From contig JAYPVG010000019.1 in assembly GCA_038134485.1 (NCBI GenBank), forward strand, positions 1 through 64,000: DNA of 64,000 nucleotides. Direction: 5' to 3'. The notes beneath the pieces are model-generated. The model was not told where the DNA came from, made no database searches, and saw only the letters and a program-made list of their open reading frames with translations. This document shows, in pieces, positions 27,835 through 35,925 of this stretch. Position 1 is the stretch's first letter. Each line of letters starts with the position of its first letter. This DNA comes from NORP240 sp038134485 (GTDB lineage: Bacteria > Pseudomonadota > Gammaproteobacteria > Pseudomonadales > Pseudohongiellaceae). A program made the position numbers and the translations under genes.

Positions 27835-28720
27835 TAACGTGTCTCCCCCTGCTTCCGTCTTGAGTCTGGTCGTAATTGACCATGACTGTGTAGAAAGCCC
27901 AGCACACCACGAGAATTATCAGGAAATAAACCAGCGACATGGCGGCAGCCGGACCCAGGTCGAACTGGCCGACCGCCATCTGCACCAGATCAATTGAAAG
28001 GAATGTCGTCGCATTGCCCGGGCCACCACCGGTCACAACGAAGGGCTCGGTATAGATCATGAATGAATCCATGAATCTCAGCAGTACCGCTATAAGCAGT
28101 ACGCGTTTCATTTTCGGTAATTGAATGTAGCGAAAGATGGACCAGCGCGAGGCGCCGTCTATACGAGCGGCACGGTAATATGCCTCGGGAATGGCAACCA
28201 GCCCCGAGTAACTCAACAGTACAACCAGGCTAGTCCAGTGCCAGACGTCCATCACGATCAGCGTGATCCAGGCGTCGAGCACATCCTGAGTATAGTTGTA
28301 GTCGATTCCAAGATTTGCCAGTCCGTAGCCGAGCAAGCCGATATCGACGCGACTGAATACCTGCCAGATTGTGCCGACAACGTTCCAAGGCACGAGCAGC
28401 GGCAAGGCCATCAGCACCAGGCAAACTGATACGCCGACCCCCTGTCGCGGCATGGCCAGGGCGATCGCCACCCCCAGCGGTATTTCGATCAGTAACACCA
28501 GCGCCGAGAACAGCAGCGTGCGCCGCAAGGCGTTATGAAAGCGTTCAGATTGCAGTAATTCCTGGAACCATTCGGTCCCGACCCAGAAAAACTCGTTGTT
28601 GCCGAAGGAATCCTGTACCGAATAATTCACCACGGTCATTAAGGGAATGACGGCACTGACTGCTACTAGCAGCAGCACCGGCAGGACGAAAAACCATGCC
28701 TTGTTATTTCTACTTTTCAT
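27827..28720 (-). CDS. glpP: Glycerol ABC transporter permease (GlpP-like)
   Basis: 297-aa MalF/UgpA-type permease with six hydrophobic segments (AWFFVLPVLLLVAVSAVIPL first). The EAA loop is PEAYYRAARIDGASRWSIFR. Its start overlaps the stop of the upstream ATPase gene by 4 bp (ATGA) and its end overlaps glpQ, indicating tight translational coupling across the importer. Substrate assignment rests on the cluster. Confidence 0.87.
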   Translation of the reverse strand: MKSRNNKAWFFVLPVLLLVAVSAVIPLMTVVNYSVQDSFGNNEFFWVGTEWFQELLQSERFHNALRRTLLFSALVLLIEIPLGVAIALAMPRQGVGVSVCLVLMALPLLVPWNVVGTIWQVFSRVDIGLLGYGLANLGIDYNYTQDVLDAWITLIVMDVWHWTSLVVLLSYSGLVAIPEAYYRAARIDGASRWSIFRYIQLPKMKRVLLIAVLLRFMDSFMIYTEPFVVTGGGPGNATTFLSIDLVQMAVGQFDLGPAAAMSLVYFLIILVVCWAFYTVMVNYDQTQDGSRGRHVNE

Positions 28721-29784
28721 ACGGTGCGGGGCTCCACCAGACGGGAATCCCGAAACAGGTTCAGTTTGTCTGATTCAAAATTCAGTCGTGTAACCTCGGG
28801 GATAGAATCGCCGTGCCTGGCGATAACATTGATGATCTGATCGTCAACCCGGGTGCGGACCAGCAAGTGCCTACCCAGGTCCTCGACTGCGACGACAGCA
28901 GCCCTCAGTCCCCGATCGGCAGACAACTCGATGTATTCGGGCCGAATACCAAGTTCCGCAGGACCGTCAGTCAAGCCGTAGCTACTCGCCAGCGTAATTA
29001 CCTGATCGTTCAGCATGGCAGAGTTTCCCCGCAGATTAACCTTGATGATATTCATGCCCGGTGTGCCTATGAACCTACCTACAAATGTGTGCTGAGGTTT
29101 CTGAAATAGTTCAGGTGGTGTGCCAATCTGCACAACCGATCCTTCATACATGACAATTACCTTGTCGGCGAAAGTAAGCGCCTCGGTCTGGTCGTGGGTC
29201 ACGTAAATCATCGTATGCTGGAACTGGCGGTGAATCTTTTTGAGCTCGGTTCGCAAGTGCCATTTCAAATGTGGGTCGATGACTGTCAGGGGTTCATCGA
29301 ACAGAACAGCTTTGACATCAGTGCGGACCAGCCCACGGCCGAGCGAGATTTTCTGCTTATCGTCAGCTGACAGTCGGCTAGCGATGCTTTCTGCCCGGTC
29401 CGAAAGGTCTAGCATAGCGAGCACCTCATTGACCCTGCTTTCTATCTGCGCCTTGGGAAGTCCTCTGTTCCTCAGCGGGAAGGCAAGATTCTCTGCCACC
29501 GAAAGCGTGTCATAGACGACAGGAAACTGGAAAACCTGGGCGATATTTCGCTGCTCCGGTGACAGCTCAGTCACGTCGACCGAGTCGAAAAGCACGCGGC
29601 CTTCACTGGGACGTAGCAGCCCGGAAATTATATTCAGCAGAGTAGTCTTTCCGCAGCCTGATGGACCCAGAAGAGCGTATGCACCGCGGTCTTGCCAGAT
29701 TTCGCTGAGATTTCTCAGCGCATAGGGCGACCCTTGCTGTGGGTCGTACTGGTGCGCAATGTTCTGGAGCTCGATAGTTGCCAC
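28717..29784 (-). CDS. glpT: Glycerol ABC transporter ATP-binding protein (GlpT-like), degenerate signature
   Basis: 355-aa MalK-type ATPase with C-terminal OB-like regulatory domain. Walker A is GPSGCGKTTLLN and Walker B is VLFDEPLTVIDPH, with the switch histidine in YVTHDQTEALTFA. The ABC signature, normally LSGGQ, reads LSADDKQKISLGRGL, so this subunit's signature is degenerate; the partner GlpS keeps a canonical one. Such asymmetry is common in heterodimeric ABC ATPases. Start is GTG (29784). It begins 8 bp after glpS. Confidence 0.86.
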   Translation of the reverse strand: MATIELQNIAHQYDPQQGSPYALRNLSEIWQDRGAYALLGPSGCGKTTLLNIISGLLRPSEGRVLFDSVDVTELSPEQRNIAQVFQFPVVYDTLSVAENLAFPLRNRGLPKAQIESRVNEVLAMLDLSDRAESIASRLSADDKQKISLGRGLVRTDVKAVLFDEPLTVIDPHLKWHLRTELKKIHRQFQHTMIYVTHDQTEALTFADKVIVMYEGSVVQIGTPPELFQKPQHTFVGRFIGTPGMNIIKVNLRGNSAMLNDQVITLASSYGLTDGPAELGIRPEYIELSADRGLRAAVVAVEDLGRHLLVRTRVDDQIINVIARHGDSIPEVTRLNFESDKLNLFRDSRLVEPRTV

Positions 29785-29792
29785 GTCCTAAT

Positions 29793-30878
29793 TCAGCTCC
29801 GCGTATTTGCCATTGGCACAAGCGTCTGCTCCACGTCGAACAGAAAAAGATTGTCCGGGTCGACATAGAAATCCATTTCCTTTCCGCTTTCGGCAGCGAC
29901 GATGCCATGAACAAGGGCAACCCAGGGATTGCCACCGTAGTCGAAGTGGATATAACTTTCGGAGCCCGTCAATTCGGTGACTGTGGTCGTGCCGGTGAAC
30001 TTCAGGGAGTTATCAGAGACTGGCTGCAGATTCATATGATGAGGCCTGATAGCCAGATGATAGGCGCCGTCGGTTACAGTACCGTATACCTGGTTCAGTC
30101 CATCGATAGGGACGTTGGATAATAACTCATGAAATGTCTGGTTCCGCACTCCAAGTTGCATCACGTTTAATGGCGGATCGGAAAAAGATCTGGCGGTCTG
30201 CAAGCGAGCAGGGTTCTTGAACAATTCGAGGGTTGGACCATACTCGATCACTCGACCCTCATGCAGACAAGCAGTCATCCCGCCCAGCGCCAATGCCTCC
30301 GCGGGTTCCGTGGTAGCGTAGACCAGAGTCACGCCCTGATCGGCAAACAAGGCAGGTAATTCGCTGCGCAGTTCTTCCCGTAGCTTGTAATCAAGATTGG
30401 CCAGAGGCTCATCCAGCAGCACCAGGTCAGCCTGTTTCACCAGTGCCCGCGCAAGAGCTACGCGCTGTTGCTGCCCGCCGGATAGTTCACCGGGAAAACG
30501 GGCCAGCAGGTCATTGAGTTGCAGCACGTCTGCGGCCTGCTGTACACGCGCAGCCACCTCGGCAGCATTGAGCCTGGCGACCCGCAGCGGCGATGCGATA
30601 TTTTCGAATACAGTGAGAGTCGGGTAGTTGATAAACTGCTGGTAAACCATTGCGACATTGCGCTTCTGTACCGGCGTTCCGACCACAGAAACACCGTCTA
30701 CCAGAATATCGCCGCTGCCGGGTCGTTCCAGGCCCGCCATTAGCCGCATCAGGGTGGTCTTACCGGACAGAGTAGGTCCCAGTAAAAGATTCAAATGGCC
30801 GCGATCAAGCTGCAGTGAAACTTCATCGATATGACTTTGTCCCTGGACTCTCAGCGACACGTTTTGTAACTCGAGCAT
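29793..30878 (-). CDS. glpS: Glycerol ABC transporter ATP-binding protein (GlpS-like)
   Basis: 361-aa ABC ATPase. Walker A is GPTLSGKTTLMR, the signature is ELSGGQQQRVALARAL, and Walker B is VLLDEPLANLDYKL. The switch region reads YATTEPAEALALGG, where the usual histidine is replaced by T/E residues, so its own hydrolytic site may be impaired while GlpT keeps the histidine. Together the pair would form one fully competent composite site. The ATG at 30878 starts the run of importer genes, 125 bp after a small membrane-protein gene on the same strand; no strong separate promoter was recognised in that gap. Confidence 0.86.
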   Translation of the reverse strand: MLELQNVSLRVQGQSHIDEVSLQLDRGHLNLLLGPTLSGKTTLMRLMAGLERPGSGDILVDGVSVVGTPVQKRNVAMVYQQFINYPTLTVFENIASPLRVARLNAAEVAARVQQAADVLQLNDLLARFPGELSGGQQQRVALARALVKQADLVLLDEPLANLDYKLREELRSELPALFADQGVTLVYATTEPAEALALGGMTACLHEGRVIEYGPTLELFKNPARLQTARSFSDPPLNVMQLGVRNQTFHELLSNVPIDGLNQVYGTVTDGAYHLAIRPHHMNLQPVSDNSLKFTGTTTVTELTGSESYIHFDYGGNPWVALVHGIVAAESGKEMDFYVDPDNLFLFDVEQTLVPMANTRS

Positions 30879-31003
30879 TTGTCTATTTATAGCCCTGGAG
30901 TTCGCGGGAACCTGTGTTTTTGTCAGTCATTTAGAAATCCGGATCAGAGCATAAATCGGCCGTTTCACGCAAATTTCGGTCCGTCAACCGGCCAGAATTC
31001 CGA

Positions 31004-31582
31004 TCAAATTGCCGCTTCGGAAATTTTCTCGGGTGTCGTTCGAAATCGGCTCAGAGCCAGCAAGCCGGCAGCAGTAAAAACATGCAGAAAATCGCCAGGT
31101 CGCGCCAGATCCGCAATTTGGTATTGACTGGCGAACAGCAGGAACCCTGTTTCCAGCAGTAAGGCTCCAATCAGACCCGAGTACAATCGCGCGCGCAGGG
31201 CGTAAATAAGAATGCAGAGCACTGCAATGACGGCCATAGCCTGGCCAAATATAGCGATTCCCAGCCAGTCGACAATAATGAGACTGATAGCCCCGGAGGT
31301 AATGAGCAGAATCGACGCGTACTTCGCATCAACCGACACGGAATTTCCTGGCCAGATGGTGGATACAGCCAACAGCCAGAAGGCCGACGAGGCTCCCAGG
31401 CCGGAGAAAAAAGCGTGCATCTCGGGCAACGGCAGCAAGCTGGAGAATCGCAAAACGCCCAGTAACGCTGCCGTCGCCAGAATTCCGCATCCCAATCGGA
31501 AAGCCAGTGGATTGGTGCTTCGCAAAACCAAAAAGGTAGCTACGAGAAAAAGCAGCCCGTCGGTCAGCACCAGGCTATTCAT
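31004..31582 (-). CDS. Membrane protein of unknown function, coupled to AGMO-like gene
   Basis: 192-aa protein made almost entirely of hydrophobic helices (about six: LLFLVATFLVLRS, GILATAALLGVLRF, SGLGASSAFWLLAV, ILLITSGAISLIIVDWLGIA, AVIAVLCILIYALRA, LIGALLLETGFLLFA). The family is not recognised; the aspartates of YhhN/TMEM86 lysoplasmalogenases are not evident. The ATG at 31582 overlaps the AGMO-like stop (ATGA), so the two are translated together and may act together. The open frame to 31597 is only a TTG inside the upstream gene. Confidence 0.7.
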   Translation of the reverse strand: MNSLVLTDGLLFLVATFLVLRSTNPLAFRLGCGILATAALLGVLRFSSLLPLPEMHAFFSGLGASSAFWLLAVSTIWPGNSVSVDAKYASILLITSGAISLIIVDWLGIAIFGQAMAVIAVLCILIYALRARLYSGLIGALLLETGFLLFASQYQIADLARPGDFLHVFTAAGLLALSRFRTTPEKISEAAI

Positions 31583-32667
31583 GACCTCGATTCCCAATAC
31601 CGGTCAGAACTCCAGATACCGCCGATAGCGGCAAGGAACGCGATCGCCGCAGCGACACAGAGCAGTTGCACGCTCATTGACATCTGGTCTCGGGTGCCCA
31701 GATACAGTAACAACAATATGGCAGCAACAAGAGTCGTAAAGACTCCCGAAAATTTAATCCACCACGGCGAGTCAGACTCAAATTTTTGATAAGTCGTGAC
31801 AACTGGTGAGGGAGTCTGGTCAGATTCCACGCCATCCGGAACCCAGGCCGGGTCCGCGAAGACGTACATGAGTCGTTCCTTCCAGTGCCGCGCCGATTTC
31901 ATCTTTTGCCACAGGGTCTTGTAGTAGTGAAGATTGCCCCACACCGGATTCCAGCTTTTCAGTGGTTTGCGAATCCCGAAAACTATCGGTTCCTCGGGGC
32001 GTTCGTCAGCATAAGTTCCGAACAGCCTGTCCCAGATACAGAAGATACCGCCGAAGTTTTTATCGATACAATAGTCATTCTGGCCATGATGAACCCGGTG
32101 ATTGGAAGGGGTGATCAGGAACAGTTCAAGCCAACCCAATCTCCCTACGAGTTGTGTATGGACCCAAAACTGATACAAAAGATCAATCAGTGCTACTACG
32201 ACATAGACCTCAACCGGAATCCCGAGAACTGCGAGAGGAATGTAAAACACCCACTTAAAATAAAATCCTGTCGATGCCTGTCGCAGCGCGGTCGATAAAT
32301 TAAATTCTTCGCTGCTGTGGTGAGTTACGTGGGCCGCCCAGAAGATGTTGACCATATGACCGGTGCGGTGCACCCAGTAATAAAGCATATCGTATAGCAG
32401 CACGGCGAATACCCAGGTGAACACGCTGCTGCTGCGCCAGTCGAACGTTCCGTACCGGGCTTCGATTAACGCGTACATCACTGCGCCGATCACCGCTCCG
32501 GTGGAATTGACAAACTGACTCAACAGACCAATGTTGAGGGACGTGACAGTGTCCTGAAAACGATAGACTTTCTTCCCCTTCCACTGGGCTATCATCAGCT
32601 CGATCAGGACCATGAGAACCAAAACAGGTATCGCCAAAACCATCGGTTTGATCGAAAAATTTTCCAT
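31579..32667 (-). CDS. Alkylglycerol monooxygenase-like membrane di-iron hydroxylase (fatty acid hydroxylase/sterol desaturase superfamily)
   Basis: 362-aa integral membrane protein. The histidine clusters expected to hold two irons are H100/H104 (HRTGH), H113/H116/H117 (HVTHH) and H190/H193/H194 (NHRVHH), plus H170 in QFWVHTQ. The blocks AAHVTHHSSEEFNLSTALRQ, LLYQFWVH, TPSNHRVHHGQNDYCIDKNF and GIFCIWDRLFGTY are closer to animal alkylglycerol monooxygenase (TMEM195) than to sterol desaturases, as far as I can recall those sequences. AGMO cleaves ether lipids to an aldehyde and a glycerol derivative using tetrahydrobiopterin. Placement at the head of a glycerol-importer operon suits this. Substrate and pterin dependence are inferred. 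Confidence 0.8.
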   Translation of the reverse strand: MENFSIKPMVLAIPVLVLMVLIELMIAQWKGKKVYRFQDTVTSLNIGLLSQFVNSTGAVIGAVMYALIEARYGTFDWRSSSVFTWVFAVLLYDMLYYWVHRTGHMVNIFWAAHVTHHSSEEFNLSTALRQASTGFYFKWVFYIPLAVLGIPVEVYVVVALIDLLYQFWVHTQLVGRLGWLELFLITPSNHRVHHGQNDYCIDKNFGGIFCIWDRLFGTYADERPEEPIVFGIRKPLKSWNPVWGNLHYYKTLWQKMKSARHWKERLMYVFADPAWVPDGVESDQTPSPVVTTYQKFESDSPWWIKFSGVFTTLVAAILLLLYLGTRDQMSMSVQLLCVAAAIAFLAAIGGIWSSDRYWESRS

Positions 32668-32752
32668 GAGTTGCGTTTCTCTTCGAATTTATGATGTCGC
32701 GGCTTTGCGGACGGGTGTACGCAAGAGCAGGGTGCCGCCGATCAAGTTGCTA

Positions 32753-32781
32753 CTTATAGAAGAGAGAGAGGTAATAATCAA
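32753..32781 (-). promoter_or_regulatory. Sigma70 promoter for the AGMO-like/glpSTPQUV unit
   Basis: On the minus strand TTGATT (32776-32781) and TATAAG (32753-32758) are separated by exactly 17 bp. This points at the AGMO-like gene with a leader of about 80 nt. The spacer is an odd CT-repeat (GA repeat on the plus strand). It lies in the 367-bp divergent region before trpG. Confidence 0.6.
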
Positions 32782-32857
32782 GGCCAGGATCGCGTTATGA
32801 AGGCCAGACTCCCAAGACCTATGGGTCTTCCATAACCTTGCCGAACGACAATTAGCT

Positions 32858-32923
32858 AACTTCTGTATCGCTGCTATTTTGATGTTTACCCAATATGTAG
32901 CAAAATAGCGCGTTGCAGAAGTT
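32858..32923. repeat. Long imperfect inverted repeat upstream of trpG
   Basis: The outer arms AACTTCTG (32858-32865) and CAGAAGTT (32916-32923) pair over 8 bp. The inner arms GCTATTTTG (32873-32881) and CAAAATAGC (32901-32909) pair over 9 bp, and both pairs share the same centre near 32891. The structure could be an operator for the divergent trpG/AGMO promoters or an RNA hairpin in a trpG leader. A shorter hairpin, AAGACC/GGTCTT, lies at about 32813-32829. No leader peptide rich in Trp codons was seen. Confidence 0.5.
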
Positions 32924-33034
32924 CGGACATCGGCTGGGTGAGCTTTTCTACTCGACTTAAGGACGAATAGTCTAAGACAGTAGATTTCTTCCGTCACACG
33001 AATACACGCTATCCATCAACAGGTTAATTCCTAC

Positions 33035-33619
33035 ATGCTTTTAATGATCGATAATTACGATTCGTTTACCTACAACGTGGTGCAGTACCTTGAAGAGCTG
33101 AATGCAGAGGTTCGGGTATTCCGCAACGACGCCATTACCCTGAGGGAGATCGAACAGCTGGCGCCGGCTCATATTGTGATTTCGCCGGGCCCCTGCACGC
33201 CCAACGAAGCAGGAATTTCTGTCGAAGTGATTAAACAGTTTGCGGGGAAGGTGCCGCTGCTTGGTATTTGTCTGGGTCATCAGAGTATCGGACAGGCATT
33301 CGGCGGTCGGATCGTCAGGGCAAAGCAGGTCATGCACGGCAAGCTGTCCGCAGTTCATCATAACGGTCAGGGTGTATTCCGAGATATCGCGAACCCCTTC
33401 ACGGCAACTCGCTATCATTCTCTGGTAATTGAGCAGGAGTCGTTGCCGGACAGTCTGGAGATTACTGCATGGACTGAGGACGGCGCTGGTAACCTGGACG
33501 AAATCATGGCGGTTCGTCATCGCGAGCTGGCTGTGGAAGGGGTTCAATTCCATCCCGAGTCGATACTCAGCGAGCACGGTCATCAGCTGCTGAATAATTT
33601 TTTGCAAACAGCAATCTGA
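33035..33619 (+). CDS. trpG: Anthranilate synthase component II (glutamine amidotransferase) TrpG
   Basis: Supplies ammonia from glutamine to TrpE. It may also serve aminodeoxychorismate synthase, since such subunits are often shared. The 194-aa class-I amidotransferase shows MLLMIDNYDSFTYNVVQYLE, ISPGPCTPNEAG, the nucleophile cysteine in LGICLGHQSIGQAFG, and the His-Glu pair in VQFHPESILSEHG. It is 35 bp upstream of trpD. An AGG lies about 12 nt before ATG. TrpE is 11.6 kb away on the same strand. Confidence 0.96.
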   Translation: MLLMIDNYDSFTYNVVQYLEELNAEVRVFRNDAITLREIEQLAPAHIVISPGPCTPNEAGISVEVIKQFAGKVPLLGICLGHQSIGQAFGGRIVRAKQVMHGKLSAVHHNGQGVFRDIANPFTATRYHSLVIEQESLPDSLEITAWTEDGAGNLDEIMAVRHRELAVEGVQFHPESILSEHGHQLLNNFLQTAI

Positions 33620-33654
33620 TAAATTCACAACATTTCCATTAATCGAGGTTGGTT

Positions 33655-34683
33655 ATGGATATCAAGACAGCCATAAAGAAGCTTACTTCTCGCCAGCACC
33701 TGAGCGCTGAGGAAATGACTGCAGTGATGAGGGACATCATGAGTGGCAATACGACTGACGCTCAAAATGCCGCCTTCCTGGTTGGCCTGCAGATGAAAGG
33801 CGTGCAGGTCGAGGAATTGCTTGGTGGCGCAATCGTTATGCGCGAACTGGTCACGCCGGTGACGCTTAACAACACGGACAACCTGGTGGACACCTGTGGC
33901 ACCGGAGGTAGCGGATCAAACAAGTTTAATGTCTCTACCGCTTCGGCTCTGGTAGCAGCCTGCGCAGGGGCACACGTCGCCAAACATGGTAATCGAGGCG
34001 CTTCGAGTAAAAGCGGCAGTGCTGACGTACTGGAAGCTGCCGGGGTAAATCTCGCATTGAGCCCGGATCAGGTGGCGGAATCGATTGATAAAGTGGGCGT
34101 GGGGTTCATGTTTGCACCCGCTCACCATAGCGCAATGAAGCATGTAATCACTGCTCGTAAGGAAATCGGTGTGCGCACGGTATTTAATTTACTGGGACCC
34201 TTAACCAATCCTGCCGGAGCGCCTAACCAGGTGATGGGAGTTTTTGACCAGGACTGGATCGAGCCACTGCTAAAAGTTTTCAAGCAACTGGGAAGCCAGC
34301 ATGTGCTGGTAGTGTCCTCCGATGATGGTCTCGACGAAATCAGTACGTCGGCTCCATCTAGGGTTGGTGAGCTGAAAGATGGCGAAATCAATATTTACCG
34401 TTTGTCACCCGAAGATTTTTCGATTCCACTTCAGGCAGACTACGCGGCGTTGCAAATCAACAGCGTCGAAGAAAGTCTCGCGCTACTCAGAAAAGCGCTC
34501 GCGGGCGAACACCAGCCTGGCGGCGATATAGTAGCGCTGAACGCTGGTGCCGCCATTTATGCTGCCGGTCTGGCAGCAAGCCTTGGGGATGGAGTCAAAC
34601 AGGCACAAGAAATAATTGCCAGTGGCGCAGGGGTGGCGAAGCTCGAGGAGCTGGCCAGTTTCACCAAGGCGAAAGCAGGGTAA
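33655..34683 (+). CDS. trpD: Anthranilate phosphoribosyltransferase TrpD
   Basis: Joins anthranilate to PRPP. The 342-aa protein shows the phosphate-binding DTCGTGGSGSNKFNVSTA, KHGNRGASSKSGSADVLEA, the anthranilate site in MFAPAHHSAMKHV, and GPLTNPAGAPNQ. ATG 33655 has GAGG 6 nt upstream; the frame extends two codons further to a TTG that is less likely. It is followed 4 bp later by trpC. Confidence 0.97.
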   Translation: MDIKTAIKKLTSRQHLSAEEMTAVMRDIMSGNTTDAQNAAFLVGLQMKGVQVEELLGGAIVMRELVTPVTLNNTDNLVDTCGTGGSGSNKFNVSTASALVAACAGAHVAKHGNRGASSKSGSADVLEAAGVNLALSPDQVAESIDKVGVGFMFAPAHHSAMKHVITARKEIGVRTVFNLLGPLTNPAGAPNQVMGVFDQDWIEPLLKVFKQLGSQHVLVVSSDDGLDEISTSAPSRVGELKDGEINIYRLSPEDFSIPLQADYAALQINSVEESLALLRKALAGEHQPGGDIVALNAGAAIYAAGLAASLGDGVKQAQEIIASGAGVAKLEELASFTKAKAG

Positions 34684-34687
34684 TGCG

Positions 34688-35503
34688 ATGAAACCGGACT
34701 CCAGCAGCGCCACGATTCTGCAGGAAATTGTCAGCCACAAACTGGCGGAAGTTGCCGGGCGCAAGTCGAGACTCAGTCAGGCAACGCTAGAAAGTGAGCT
34801 GCCGAACAACGTCGAGCTCCGGCCGTTTGAGGAGGCAATGGTCCGAAGTATAGCCGCCAGGCAGGCAGCGGTAATCGCCGAAATCAAGAAAGCGTCACCG
34901 TCAAAAGGCGTCATCCGGCCGGAGTTCGACCCGATTGAGCTGGCCCGAGACTACGCGGCCGGCGGCGCAACATGTCTTTCTGTGCTCACTGACGAAAAAT
35001 ATTTTCAGGGTCACGACGATTACCTGCGTCAGGCCAGGGCAAGCTGCAATTTGCCGGTGCTTCGCAAGGATTTTATTGTGGACCCTTACCAGATCGTTGA
35101 ATCCAGGTGGCTGGGTGCAGACTGCATTCTGTTGATCGTGGCGGCGCTGGAACGGGCAAATTTACGGGAGCTCTATACTTACGCGCGGGAGTTAAATCTG
35201 GGCGTGTTGGTTGAGGTACACGATGCCGACGAGTTGGAGGTCGCGCTAGACTTGGGGACCCGATTGATCGGCATCAACAATCGCAACCTGCACAGTTTCG
35301 ATACCACACTGGATACTACGTACCGCTTGCTTGCAAAGATTCCCCACGATCGACACGTGATCACTGAAAGTGGTATCAATTCCCGCGCCGACATTCTCGC
35401 CATGGAACAGCATGGTGTATACGGATTCCTGATTGGCGAAACGCTTATGCGAGCTGAAAAACCAGGTGGGAAACTGAGGGAGCTCGTCCATGGTGAGGCT
35501 TGA
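34688..35503 (+). CDS. trpC: Indole-3-glycerol-phosphate synthase TrpC
   Basis: Closes the indole ring from CdRP. The 271-aa barrel is monofunctional, with no TrpF domain. It shows AEIKKASPSKGVIRPEFDP, LSVLTDEKYFQG, LRKDFIVDPYQI, the catalytic glutamate in LVEVHDADELEVAL, LIGINNRNLHSFDT and TESGINSRADI. ATG 34688 is 4 bp after trpD; the upstream in-frame extension lies inside trpD. The end overlaps dgkA by 14 bp. Confidence 0.96.
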   Translation: MKPDSSSATILQEIVSHKLAEVAGRKSRLSQATLESELPNNVELRPFEEAMVRSIAARQAAVIAEIKKASPSKGVIRPEFDPIELARDYAAGGATCLSVLTDEKYFQGHDDYLRQARASCNLPVLRKDFIVDPYQIVESRWLGADCILLIVAALERANLRELYTYARELNLGVLVEVHDADELEVALDLGTRLIGINNRNLHSFDTTLDTTYRLLAKIPHDRHVITESGINSRADILAMEQHGVYGFLIGETLMRAEKPGGKLRELVHGEA

Positions 35504-35915
35504 GGACAAGTCTGAATCGAGTTACGGGGGTAGTCTTTCCGCCAAACCAACTCCCAGAACCGGATTTGCGCGGCTGATGCCCGCGATACGGTATTCCCTG
35601 GCGGGCATCAAGACAACCTTGAAAACTGAGGTTGCATTTCGTCAGGAGATTGGCGCGTTTGTCGTTCTGTTTCCCCTGGCATTGTGGCTTGGAAACTCGT
35701 CAGTGGATAAGGTTCTCCTTGTCGCGCCTTTATTCCTGGTGCTGATCTGCGAGCTCTTTAACACTGCGCTGGAGAGTGCCGTTGACAGATGGGGGCAGGA
35801 ATACAACGAATTCTCCAGAATCGCCAAGGACGCGGGCTCGGCTGCAGTTTTTATCAGCTTGCTACTGGTGTTAACTACCTGGGTGATCGTTTTGCTTGTT
35901 CCATTGCTGGACTAG
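35490..35915 (+). CDS. dgkA: Diacylglycerol kinase DgkA
   Basis: Small trimeric inner-membrane kinase turning diacylglycerol into phosphatidic acid. The 141-aa product has an N-terminal soluble extension. Three helices follow (IGAFVVLFPLALWLG, VLLVAPLFLVLICELFNTAL, SAAVFISLLLVLTTWVIVLL). The signature is ELFNTALESAVDRWG followed by AKDAGSAAVF. In E. coli its main load is diacylglycerol released by OpgB; an OpgB-like gene is 12 kb upstream here. It overlaps trpC and converges on crp, ending 10 bp from it. Confidence 0.93.
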   Translation: MVRLEDKSESSYGGSLSAKPTPRTGFARLMPAIRYSLAGIKTTLKTEVAFRQEIGAFVVLFPLALWLGNSSVDKVLLVAPLFLVLICELFNTALESAVDRWGQEYNEFSRIAKDAGSAAVFISLLLVLTTWVIVLLVPLLD

Positions 35916-35925
35916 GAAGCGTCGC

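Noticed and set aside
31004..31582. YhhN/TMEM86 lysoplasmalogenase next to the AGMO-like gene
   Set aside because: Attractive by context, but the conserved aspartates expected for that family are not visible.
21404..33034. Pyocin or prophage genes in the trpE-trpG interval
   Set aside because: None of the genes there resembles phage tail, lysis or holin proteins.
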